Shown here: positions 8,263 to 15,664 of the stretch, one piece after another
Numbering within the stretch: the stretch's first letter is position 1
How the letters are laid out: each line of letters opens with the position of its first letter
Origin: Elizabethkingia sp. YR214
Lineage (GTDB): Bacteria; Bacteroidota; Bacteroidia; Flavobacteriales; Weeksellaceae
DNA length: 64,000 nucleotides
Reading direction: 5' to 3'
NCBI RefSeq assembly: GCF_003058195.1
Contig: NZ_QBUH01000006.1
Span: forward strand, 186,001-250,000
Position numbers and translations under genes: made by a program
The notes under the pieces: model-generated
What the model was told of the DNA's origin: nothing
Databases searched by the model: none
The model's input: only the letters and a program-made list of their open reading frames with translations

Positions 8263-9345
8263 ATGAGCAATACTAAAAACACACTATCAGGATTATTAAT
8301 ATTTGTAATGAATATTATTTATCCACAAATTCAAAATGTGGAAAAGGTCATAGATACAAGTATAAAGAAGGACAACTTCAATGGTGCTATACTTTTAGCT
8401 AAAAACGGAAAAACTGAACTATTAACTTATACCGGATTCGCAGACAGACATTATGACATCAAATTTTCGGACAAAACAAAGTTTCATATTTTCTCACTTA
8501 CCAAAACATTTACTGCTGTATTAATTATGCAATTGTATGAAAAAGGTAAAATAAATCTGGACGCACCAATAGCAACCTATTACCCTGAATATAAAGGTGA
8601 GGCAGCTAAAAAAGCTACAATAAGAAATTTACTAACCTACAGCAGCGGCCGTGAAAATAAAGACATTAGCTCTCCCGAACTCATTCATCAGGCTTATGAT
8701 AATACAATCTGGGATCTGGATGATTTTATTAATACATTTCTTTCTGAAAAACTAGTGGATCAGCCAGGTACAAAGTTTAGTTATAATAATGGTGACTATA
8801 TCCTGCTAGGCAAGATTATTGAAAAAATATACAAGAAACCTTTTGAACAGGTTCTAAAAGAAAAAATATTAGTACCCCTGAAAATGTACAATACAGGATT
8901 GCTGCATCATAATGACATTATGCAGAATATAGACGATGGATATGTTGCTGATGATTTGGATTCTTTTGCTTTGCATACTCCTACCAATACCTATATCGAT
9001 AATTTATATTCTGCCGGAGCCATGTATTCTACACCAAAAGATTTACTGATCTTTGATCAGGCAGTTTTTAATCATACTATCATTAAGAAATTAACCTTGG
9101 ACATTATGCTTACATCCAATAAAGAACTAGGAGATGTAGCATTGGGCTTATGGGTTTATCCTAAAAAGTTTGGTACTGTAAATACACTATTTGCCGAACG
9201 CCAGGGAGAAGGCTATGGACATAGTGCTAATTGGGTACATTTAGTTGACAAGAATATTTCATTAATTATTTTATCGAATACCAAGGATATTAAATACCTC
9301 AATAAAATGAGGGAAAGATTAATCTCCGCTTATTACGGACAATAA
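8263..9345 (+). CDS. Class C beta-lactamase-like serine hydrolase
   Basis: Serine hydrolase of the AmpC/penicillin-binding-protein-like family, 360 aa. The catalytic SxxK tetrad is SLTK within FHIFSLTKTFTAVL (about residue 87), and the second motif YxN is YNN in KFSYNNGDYILLGKI. The GHSANW stretch near the C-terminus is a candidate for the HxG/KTG position. The N-terminus has a hydrophobic segment (about residues 8-22) that may be a signal peptide or anchor. Such enzymes include esterases, D-aminopeptidases and weak beta-lactamases, and true AmpC activity is not implied. It is part of the 6704-10346 run. Confidence 0.85.
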   Translation: MSNTKNTLSGLLIFVMNIIYPQIQNVEKVIDTSIKKDNFNGAILLAKNGKTELLTYTGFADRHYDIKFSDKTKFHIFSLTKTFTAVLIMQLYEKGKINLDAPIATYYPEYKGEAAKKATIRNLLTYSSGRENKDISSPELIHQAYDNTIWDLDDFINTFLSEKLVDQPGTKFSYNNGDYILLGKIIEKIYKKPFEQVLKEKILVPLKMYNTGLLHHNDIMQNIDDGYVADDLDSFALHTPTNTYIDNLYSAGAMYSTPKDLLIFDQAVFNHTIIKKLTLDIMLTSNKELGDVALGLWVYPKKFGTVNTLFAERQGEGYGHSANWVHLVDKNISLIILSNTKDIKYLNKMRERLISAYYGQ

Positions 9346-9361
9346 CATAATAATAACACAA

Positions 9362-9751
9362 ATGTTTACAAAAGAAGAAATAAAAGCTGCTCACAGCAAA
9401 GTGAAATCAGGTGCAGATTTTCCTGCTTACATTCAAGATTTAAAAAAGTTAGGAGTTATCTCCTATGAAACATTTGTAAATGACGGACATTCAGATTACC
9501 ACGGTGCCAACAATTACAAAGCAAGCTCAGCCCCAGGATACGAAGTGCTAATTATATCAGACACCATTCATGAAGAACAATTTAAAAGTGACTTAAAGTC
9601 TCATCAGCAAGGCAATACAGATTATTTAAGATTTTGCAATGATGCTGCAAAATCTGGAATAGAAAAATGGCTTATAAATATGGATGAGATGACATGTACC
9701 TATTACAGTAAAGATGGAAAAAAAATTCTAACTGAAAATATACCGGGATAA
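9362..9751 (+). CDS. DUF1398 family protein
   Basis: The 129-aa protein matches DUF1398 (E. coli YbcV-like) in its overall pattern: an N-terminal helix, GVISYETFVNDGHSDYHG, a central Y-E-V-L strand, and the C-terminal DEMTCTYYSKDGKKILTE. The family has no established biochemical role. Members are small soluble cytoplasmic proteins often found singly. It is separated by 16 bp from the serine hydrolase and by 4 bp from the Crp-like regulator, so it is probably co-transcribed. Nothing in the sequence suggests catalysis. Confidence 0.8.
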   Translation: MFTKEEIKAAHSKVKSGADFPAYIQDLKKLGVISYETFVNDGHSDYHGANNYKASSAPGYEVLIISDTIHEEQFKSDLKSHQQGNTDYLRFCNDAAKSGIEKWLINMDEMTCTYYSKDGKKILTENIPG

Positions 9752-9755
9752 AAAT

Positions 9756-10346
9756 ATGTATATGAAAGAAATACTTGATGATTACGAAACATATGGACCA
9801 CTATTTTTAGTAGACCAGGAACATTACGAAGAGTTTTGCAGTTACCTGAAAAAAATAACTTTAAAAAAATCAGAGTTTTTTCTAAAAGAGGGTGAGCAAT
9901 GTGAATATCTTGGCTTTTTGAAAAATGGACTTATGCGAACTTTCTATATCAACGAAAACGGAGAAGACATCAATTTTAATTTTCATTTTAATCATCATTT
10001 TTTCACAGACTATGAAAGTATTCTTCAGAACGTAAAATCCAAGATGAACATTAAAGCGCTTAAGGATTCCGAGATTATGTTATTGCATAAAGACGATTTA
10101 CAAAAGCTCTATCAGAAAGAAGCTTACTGGCAGGAATTCGGAAGAAAAATGACAGAAGTAATCTTTCTAAGTGCCCAAAAAAGGATAGAAGAACTTTTAT
10201 ATTATGTTCCTGAAAGAAGGTATTATAACCTTTTATCAGAAAACCCTCAGATCTTTCAGTTAGTTCCTCAGAAACATATTGCAAGTTACTTAGGAATAAA
10301 ACCTCAGTCTCTGAGCAGGATAAGAAACAGAACTGTAAAACGTTAA
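9756..10346 (+). CDS. Crp/Fnr-family transcriptional regulator
   Basis: The first about 120 residues form a cyclic-nucleotide-binding-like beta-roll (FFLKEGEQCEYLGFLKNGLMRTFY), and the C-terminal part holds a short winged-helix segment ending HIASYLGIKPQSLSRIRNR. The conserved phosphate-binding cassette residues of CRP (RxS/T) are not obvious, so a cAMP ligand should not be assumed. This short 196-aa type is common in Flavobacteriia as a local regulator. It is the last gene of the 6704-10346 run and may control it. Start at 9756 encodes MYMKEIL; the second methionine at 9762 is an equally possible start. Confidence 0.85.
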   Translation: MYMKEILDDYETYGPLFLVDQEHYEEFCSYLKKITLKKSEFFLKEGEQCEYLGFLKNGLMRTFYINENGEDINFNFHFNHHFFTDYESILQNVKSKMNIKALKDSEIMLLHKDDLQKLYQKEAYWQEFGRKMTEVIFLSAQKRIEELLYYVPERRYYNLLSENPQIFQLVPQKHIASYLGIKPQSLSRIRNRTVKR

Positions 10347-10379
10347 CCTAAGTGAAGCATTTTTAGAAACCTCTGGTTG

Positions 10380-10387
10380 TATATTTG
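10380..10387 (+). promoter_or_regulatory. -7 box for the alpha/beta hydrolase
   Basis: TATATTTG matches TAnnTTTG exactly and lies 20 bp before the ATG of the hydrolase. No convincing TTTG -33 element is seen at 19 bp upstream. This suggests the hydrolase has its own promoter and is not read only from the preceding cluster. Confidence 0.55.
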
Positions 10388-10407
10388 TTATACCAAAACA
10401 TAACAGT

Positions 10408-11103
10408 ATGGAAACAAACAATCTAACAATTATTTTAGTTCACGGGGCGTGGGGCGATGGCTCGCACTGGAGACATGTTATTGAAAATCTTCATAATGAA
10501 GACTACATTGTAAGAAGCGTTCAGCTTCCATTAACATCGTTAGAGGACGATATCCAAAAAACAAAAGACCTGATCGACATGCAGGAAGGCAGAGTTATTC
10601 TGGTTGGGCATTCTTATGGAGGTGCCGTTATTTCTGGCGCAGGGCATCACGACAAGGTAGTAGGACTTGTATACATTGCTGCTTTTGCACCGGATAAAGG
10701 AGAAAGCATGGGAAGAATTTTTGAAAGAAGAGAACAGCCTTCCGGAGCTGCCAATATTTACCCGGATTCTAAAGGTTTCTTATGGATTAAATATGACAAA
10801 TTCCATGAGAGCTTTGCACAGGACCTGAATCCCGATGATTCAGTGGTAATGTCTTTATCACAAAAACCAATTCACGGAAATATTTTCGGAACAGAAGCTG
10901 GTGAACCAGCATGGAAAACCAAACCAAATTGGTATCAGGTTTCCGATCAGGATCATATGATTCCGCCAGCAACACAAAAAGAAATGGCAGAACGTATGGA
11001 CCCGAGAAGAATTTTGCACCTGGATGCCAGTCATGCTTCATTGGCAACACATCCAAAAGAAGTTACAGCTCTTATTAAGGAAGCTGCAAGCGTTATGTAT
11101 TAA
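10408..11103 (+). CDS. Alpha/beta hydrolase
   Basis: The 231-aa protein has the alpha/beta-hydrolase nucleophile elbow GHSYGG (serine about residue 71), an oxyanion-hole LVHGAWGDGSHW near the N-terminus, an acid in the DQDHMIPP region and the catalytic histidine in DASHASLATHP. This layout resembles the salicylate-esterase/hydroxynitrile-lyase-like group annotated in many bacteria as an alpha/beta-fold hydrolase. There is no signal peptide. It is monocistronic: own -7 box upstream and a strong terminator 25 bp downstream. Substrate unknown; a haloalkane or ester substrate is possible. Confidence 0.9.
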   Translation: METNNLTIILVHGAWGDGSHWRHVIENLHNEDYIVRSVQLPLTSLEDDIQKTKDLIDMQEGRVILVGHSYGGAVISGAGHHDKVVGLVYIAAFAPDKGESMGRIFERREQPSGAANIYPDSKGFLWIKYDKFHESFAQDLNPDDSVVMSLSQKPIHGNIFGTEAGEPAWKTKPNWYQVSDQDHMIPPATQKEMAERMDPRRILHLDASHASLATHPKEVTALIKEAASVMY

Positions 11104-11126
11104 AATTTCCGATTTATTTATAATCT

Positions 11127-11153
11127 AAAACCTCCTTTTTCAGGGAGGTTTTT
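11127..11153 (+). terminator. Rho-independent terminator after the hydrolase
   Basis: Stem AACCTCC (11129-11135) pairs with GGAGGTT (11144-11150), followed by a T-rich run. It lies 25 bp after the hydrolase stop. The remaining intergenic DNA to 11349 is AT-rich; no gene or clear motif was seen in it. Confidence 0.8.
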
Positions 11154-11349
11154 ATTTTCTATTTGTGGCTGGTCGGAATGAATTTCAATCACTAAATAAA
11201 TAATTATATGTATAAAGTCTTAACTATCATTACATAATTATTCCCTCGTTTCTCCCGTGCTATTGCAATGTGGTGCATAAAAGGATTATCCCTTAAATTA
11301 GAAATAGAAAAATTCGACAGGTAAATAGGATTATTATATATTCAAGGTT

Positions 11350-12558
11350 TTAATCTTCAACATACCTTCTGCCCGCAGCTCTGAATCCAAAGAAGAACAT
11401 TAGAACAACTGCTATTGACAGGAAATAAAAAGAACTCTGCCAGTCGGAATTCCAGTCATGCAATTTTCCAAAAATCGGAGGTCCGAAAGCTGCAATAAGA
11501 TAACCAACGGATTGCGCCATCCCGGATACTTTAATAGCATTGGCACTGGATTTAGTACGCAAGGAAAAGAACAATATGGATAAGCTAAAAGATAATCCAT
11601 TTGATAATCCCAACAATATTGCTGTGAAATACACCCAGTCCGATTTTAGCCATGCAAACATCAGAACGCTCGCCATCATAGGGATACAAACAAAAGCTAT
11701 CATAATTTTCTGATCTTTCATTCTGTTAGCAATAATAGGCCCGATAAAGGTAATAGGCAGCATGGCAATCTGAATAGTGAAAAGTACCCATCCCGGTGCA
11801 TTTCCTGTCATACCATAGTCTCCTAATACAGCCGGAAGCCAGGAAACAAGGCAATAATATACCAATGACTGTAAGCCCATAAATATGCTGATATTCCAAG
11901 CCTGTGCAGACTTAAACATATTAAAGTCTGACTTGGCAACATCTGTTTTCTGCTGCTTTGCAGTATCTTTATTAAAGATAAGTTCCAATATTACAACCAG
12001 TAAAGCCAGTAACGCTATCACCAACCATATTCCTAAAGATCCCTGCCAGCCGTAGCCTGTCCATTGTCCGATACTGATACTGTAACCAGATGCCAAGGCT
12101 GCTGTAAGATTCATTGCTACAGCAAAAATTCCGGTCATAAGACCAATCTGCTTGGGAAAATTATTTTTGATATATCCCGGTGTAATTACATTACCAATAG
12201 CAATACCTAGGCCTATGAAAACTGATCCCGCAAATAATGTCCATACTGATCCAAATACACGCAGAAACAAACCAAAACTAAGAATTATAAGTGCATAAAG
12301 TAAAAATCTATTGATACTAAACCGGTGAGAGAAACGGCTAACCAGAACTGAACAGCTGGCAAACATAAATAGCGGTATGGAAGTAAGCAGACTACTCTGA
12401 AAATGATCCAGATGTAATGTACTGCCTATCTGATCCAAAACGGGACCAACAGCTGTTATGGGAGATCTGAGGTTACTGGACACCAGTATAACAACTAAAA
12501 CATTAATCAGTAATAAAAAAACTGAAGCTTCTTTTCTTGTTTCGTACTTCATCGTCAT
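11350..12558 (-). CDS. MFS transporter, CynX/NimT-like
   Basis: Twelve-helix major facilitator of about 400 aa. The N-terminal VLVVILVSSNLRSPITAVGPVL is typical of the CynX/NimT (cyanate/nitroimidazole) group, and it is probably an efflux pump or anion transporter. A longer reading frame begins at 12588, but the -7 box TACTTTTG (12572-12579, minus) lies downstream of that codon, so the ATG at 12558 (MTMKYETR) or the one at 12552 is the real start. It is divergent from an AraC regulator across about 70 bp, a typical effector/efflux pair, and the regulator probably controls it. Confidence 0.88.
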   Translation of the reverse strand: MTMKYETRKEASVFLLLINVLVVILVSSNLRSPITAVGPVLDQIGSTLHLDHFQSSLLTSIPLFMFASCSVLVSRFSHRFSINRFLLYALIILSFGLFLRVFGSVWTLFAGSVFIGLGIAIGNVITPGYIKNNFPKQIGLMTGIFAVAMNLTAALASGYSISIGQWTGYGWQGSLGIWLVIALLALLVVILELIFNKDTAKQQKTDVAKSDFNMFKSAQAWNISIFMGLQSLVYYCLVSWLPAVLGDYGMTGNAPGWVLFTIQIAMLPITFIGPIIANRMKDQKIMIAFVCIPMMASVLMFAWLKSDWVYFTAILLGLSNGLSFSLSILFFSLRTKSSANAIKVSGMAQSVGYLIAAFGPPIFGKLHDWNSDWQSSFYFLSIAVVLMFFFGFRAAGRRYVED

Positions 12559-12571
12559 AAAGATTAGAGTA

Positions 12572-12603
12572 CAAAAGTAATTACGCAATTTTATTTAAAT
12601 TTG
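12572..12603. promoter_or_regulatory. Divergent -7 boxes of the MFS/AraC pair
   Basis: On the minus strand TACTTTTG (12572-12579) lies 14 bp before the MFS start. On the plus strand TAAATTTG (12596-12603) lies 23 bp before the AraC start. Both match TAnnTTTG. The two boxes are only 16 bp apart, so polymerases would interfere and one bound regulator could control both directions. Confidence 0.6.
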
Positions 12604-12626
12604 CCATAATATTAATATAAAACGAC

Positions 12627-13412
12627 ATGAGTTGTAATCAGGATCCTATCAATATAGATGATATAAAAAAGCCTTATTTTGTTTGGTTTGAAGACAACTG
12701 GATACATGATGATGAATTGCATTCGCATCATAAAGGTCAGCTGGTATATGTAGAAAGTGGCTTCCAATATCTGACGGTTGAGGGAAAGATTTATCTTTTA
12801 CCACAAAACCATGCAGCATGGATTCCGCCGGGGCATATCCATAAGACCAACTCGCATTCCGAAAAGATCAGATTGATGATTATGTTTTTCGAAATCGATA
12901 AAGATGACTCGTTTTATAAAGAAGTCAGTGTTTTTCTCGTCCCGCCTGTGCTGAAAGAAATGATTAAATATTCCGAAAAGTGGTCTAAAAAAATGCAAGA
13001 AGATCCTAATGAAACTATATTCTTAAAAGCTCTAAGTAATGAGCTTCCGCAATTTGTTGCACGCTCTCTGCAATTGCACATCAGCCCACCGGAAGACAAA
13101 AGATTATGCAAGGCTATTGATTACCTCCATGAGCATTATACCGAAGATCTGAGTATGGAAGATCTAAGCGAAATTGCGGCATTATCTCTGCGTACACTGG
13201 AACGGGTATTTAAAAAAGAAACCGGATTAACACTAAGTAAATACCAGCAAATGCTTCGTATTATTAAAAGTCTGGAATTATTAAGCGACCAGGAATGGAC
13301 GATATCCGAAATAGCTTTCAAAACGGGTTATAAAAGTCTGCAGGCATATACCAATAGCTTCTTCTCTGTTATGCAATACCGCCCCAGTGAGTTTCTGAAA
13401 AAATTGGTTTAG
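12627..13412 (+). CDS. AraC-family transcriptional regulator with cupin sensor
   Basis: An N-terminal cupin domain (about residues 15-110; HSHHKGQLVYVESG and AAWIPPGHIHKTNSH) is followed by the two helix-turn-helix motifs of AraC/XylS proteins (about residues 155-255; MEDLSEIAALSLRTLERVFKKETG and ISEIAFKTGYKSLQAYTNSF). The 261-aa length fits the family. Cupin-type members often sense small molecules and control a neighbouring transporter. Here the divergent CynX-like MFS is the obvious target. The inducer is not predictable. Confidence 0.92.
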   Translation: MSCNQDPINIDDIKKPYFVWFEDNWIHDDELHSHHKGQLVYVESGFQYLTVEGKIYLLPQNHAAWIPPGHIHKTNSHSEKIRLMIMFFEIDKDDSFYKEVSVFLVPPVLKEMIKYSEKWSKKMQEDPNETIFLKALSNELPQFVARSLQLHISPPEDKRLCKAIDYLHEHYTEDLSMEDLSEIAALSLRTLERVFKKETGLTLSKYQQMLRIIKSLELLSDQEWTISEIAFKTGYKSLQAYTNSFFSVMQYRPSEFLKKLV

Positions 13413-13492
13413 ATTTTAAGCTCAAGAAATAAATTCATTTGAATTTCAATTAGCTTTCTGAAAACTTCAAGACTGTAAACTAAAACAAACTT

Positions 13493-14668
13493 TTATATAT
13501 CTTTAATTTTAATACTTCTATTAGAACATTTTGTCAATTTATTTCTGAATAGTAATAATCCTCCGGCTAGTATCAAACATATAACACTGGTCCAAGCCAG
13601 ACTTTGTATTCCGTAATGAGTAATCCAATAACCACCTATAAGCGTGCCTGCTGTTACCGCAAAGTTACCACATGAAGTAAATATACTGTTTATAAATTCC
13701 GGATTCTCCTTAGAAGAGGTTACTACATTAATATTTCCTATCAAGAATCCCCCGGAGTGTACAAGTCCCCAAAAACAAGTTATCCACACCATCGGAATAA
13801 ATAAACCTCCGTATTCATAGATCAGTAAATGTATTATTAACAGAGAAATAATAAAAGCAGCTAATGTTGAGACAGAAAATTCACCCATAAACCTTCCAGC
13901 CAGTTTATTTCCTAAAATACCAACACTCCCAAATATTAGGAGCATCAAACTTATCTGTTGTCCGTTCATATGGGTAACTGTTTTCAGGAAGTCCGACATG
14001 TAACCATATGTAGAATACATTGCGGTAATCAACAAAAATGATAACAAGAAATTTATCCATAATAATCGGCTATTCAGTACTTTTTTATACAATACTTGTA
14101 CTGCTTGATTACTATATTCGACAGAAGGTAAGTATAGATATACACCTGCAGCTGCTATTAGATTTATAAAAGCAGTTATTAGAAATGAATATTGCCAACC
14201 TATGGTATCAGATATTAATGTGGAGAGTGGGACTCCCAATACCGTGGCAACTGTAAGACCAGAGAATATTATGCCTGCCGCTTTCGATTGTTCTTCATTT
14301 GATACAGTTTTTTCAGCGATAGACAGTGCTACAGACCAATATACAGGATGAAAAAAGGCAGGGATTATCCTTATCAGCAATAAAATATAAAAATCATGAA
14401 TATAAGCGGACATTATATTTATGAAAGCAAAAATGAGTAATGAGAAAATGAGTAGCCCTTTTCTGCGAAAAGAAGACAATAGCATAAGCGTAAACGGACC
14501 GAAAACAGCTACAATAATTGCAAATGCACTCAACAACCAGCCTGCTTTTTCGATTGAAACACCAAATGCTGATGCCAGATCAGATAATATTCCAATCACC
14601 CCAAACTCTGTTGTTGTGATTCCGAAAATACCAAGTGCCAATACATAGAGAGTTTTTTTAGATTTCAT
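13493..14668 (-). CDS. MFS transporter, DHA1/sugar-efflux-like
   Basis: A 391-aa twelve-helix MFS protein. The N-terminal LALGIFGITTTEFGVIGIL is the signature seen in SotB/AraJ/YdhP-like drug or arabinose efflux carriers (DHA1 group). It is probably an exporter of a small toxic or sugar-like molecule. It is divergent from an HxlR regulator; the 106-bp region between contains repeated operator-like sequences, so HxlR most likely represses it. It ends facing the AraC gene with an 80-bp AT-rich gap. Confidence 0.9.
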   Translation of the reverse strand: MKSKKTLYVLALGIFGITTTEFGVIGILSDLASAFGVSIEKAGWLLSAFAIIVAVFGPFTLMLLSSFRRKGLLIFSLLIFAFINIMSAYIHDFYILLLIRIIPAFFHPVYWSVALSIAEKTVSNEEQSKAAGIIFSGLTVATVLGVPLSTLISDTIGWQYSFLITAFINLIAAAGVYLYLPSVEYSNQAVQVLYKKVLNSRLLWINFLLSFLLITAMYSTYGYMSDFLKTVTHMNGQQISLMLLIFGSVGILGNKLAGRFMGEFSVSTLAAFIISLLIIHLLIYEYGGLFIPMVWITCFWGLVHSGGFLIGNINVVTSSKENPEFINSIFTSCGNFAVTAGTLIGGYWITHYGIQSLAWTSVICLILAGGLLLFRNKLTKCSNRSIKIKDI

Positions 14669-14712
14669 TTAATTTTTTTTGCAAATTTGTAAAACATACT
14701 ATTCACAAACCA

Positions 14713-14755
14713 TATACTTACCAATAAGTTCTATACTTACCTTTTGGAAAGTATA
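14713..14755. promoter_or_regulatory. Operator repeats between the MFS and hxlR genes
   Basis: TATACTTACC occurs as a direct repeat at 14713-14722 and 14732-14741 (19-bp period, about two helical turns). The second copy also forms a perfect inverted repeat with AAGTATA at 14749-14755 (TATACTT-N10-AAGTATA). HxlR-type regulators bind such repeats between divergent genes, so these are the probable binding sites of the adjacent regulator. Confidence 0.65.
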
Positions 14756-14774
14756 AAATAGAAATAAACCTATT

Positions 14775-15143
14775 ATGCCTGAATTTTTTCACGACAAAAG
14801 ACTGTATTACACCCCTATTGAATTTGCCCTAAACCATATAGGAGGTACATGGAAAATGCCAATATTATGGCGTCTGCAAGAAAAAGCTTTAAGATTTAGT
14901 GAACTAAAAAAAGATATACCCCATATCACTGATAAAATGTTGACTAGCCAATTACGCGAACTGGAAAGTAAAGGAATGGTTAATCGGAAAATCTTTCCTG
15001 TTATTCCTCCAAAAGTGGAATATAGCCTAACTCCAAAAGGGAAAAAAGCTATTCCGATTATAGAAACTATTATGAAATACGGATACGATCTGATAAAAGA
15101 AACCGGAATTGAATATCCACCTAAAAACATTGAAAATAAATAA
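14775..15143 (+). CDS. HxlR-family winged-helix regulator
   Basis: A 122-aa HxlR-type protein. The family core is visible: FALNHIGGTWKMPILWRLQEKALRFSELKKDIPHITDKMLTSQLRELESKGMVNR covers the DNA-binding helices, and the wing VEYSLTPKGKKAIPIIE follows. A cysteine redox or aldehyde sensor, as in YodB or HxlR, is not apparent. It is divergent from the DHA1-like exporter with two direct repeats between. It probably represses the exporter and itself until an electrophile or ligand binds (inference). Confidence 0.92.
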   Translation: MPEFFHDKRLYYTPIEFALNHIGGTWKMPILWRLQEKALRFSELKKDIPHITDKMLTSQLRELESKGMVNRKIFPVIPPKVEYSLTPKGKKAIPIIETIMKYGYDLIKETGIEYPPKNIENK

Positions 15144-15361
15144 TCAACTTCATTAATAAGTATACTATATTACTCACTATTTAGTGATAAAATATTATAT
15201 TTGTATAATATTCATTTCTAATCACTTTGGCTATTTTTAGCAATGGACTAATAAGTTATATAGGTGAGAAAGCCGGCCGCTTTATGTATGATGAAGATCT
15301 GGTCGGCATTCTCTTTTTATTCCTTTATATTTCAATTACTTACATATACATTATAAATACT

Positions 15362-15369
15362 TATATTTG
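15362..15369 (+). promoter_or_regulatory. -7 box of the cobalamin riboswitch transcript
   Basis: TATATTTG matches TAnnTTTG exactly and ends six bases before the first conserved riboswitch nucleotides, so transcription would start right at the aptamer. A second exact copy at 15196-15203 lies 160 bp upstream with no recognisable gene behind it. Confidence 0.65.
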
Positions 15370-15375
15370 CCATCA

Positions 15376-15530
15376 GTTTTTGGTGCATCTTAAAAAGTGC
15401 TTAAAAGGGAATCAGGTGTAAATCCTGAACAGACCCGCTGCTGTAAACTTCGCAAAACAAATTAGCAATATGTCACTGTTACCACAGTAATGGGAAGGCG
15501 CTAAAGAGAAGTAAGTCAGAAGACCTGCCA
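15376..15530 (+). ncRNA. Cobalamin (B12) riboswitch
   Basis: The conserved elements of the cobalamin aptamer appear in order: GGTGC (15382-15386), AAAAGGGAA (15403-15411), the CCCGCTGCTGTAA core (15434-15446) and the B12 box AAGTCAGAAGACCTGCC (15513-15529). It lies in the 5' leader of the BtuB-like receptor, about 135 bp before its ATG. A hairpin TCCC...GGGA (15588-15607) could be part of the expression platform. High intracellular cobalamin is expected to turn the operon off, as is known for this class. Confidence 0.93.
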
Positions 15531-15664
15531 GAAATATATGTTTGATGCTTTCGTGGAATAAAGCTATATCGACCTGAATAAACTCTCCCGGATTTCTCTC
15601 TGGGATAGTCATGTACTGATATTCGCTGCAAAGGCTTAAACATTTTTGATATAATGTAAGGCCA

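Noticed and set aside
15227-15421. 64-aa frame starting at TTG with a hydrophobic segment
   Set aside because: It overlaps the start of the cobalamin riboswitch and its -7 box, begins with TTG, and has no family resemblance. It is probably leader DNA, although a second -7-like box lies at 15196-15203.
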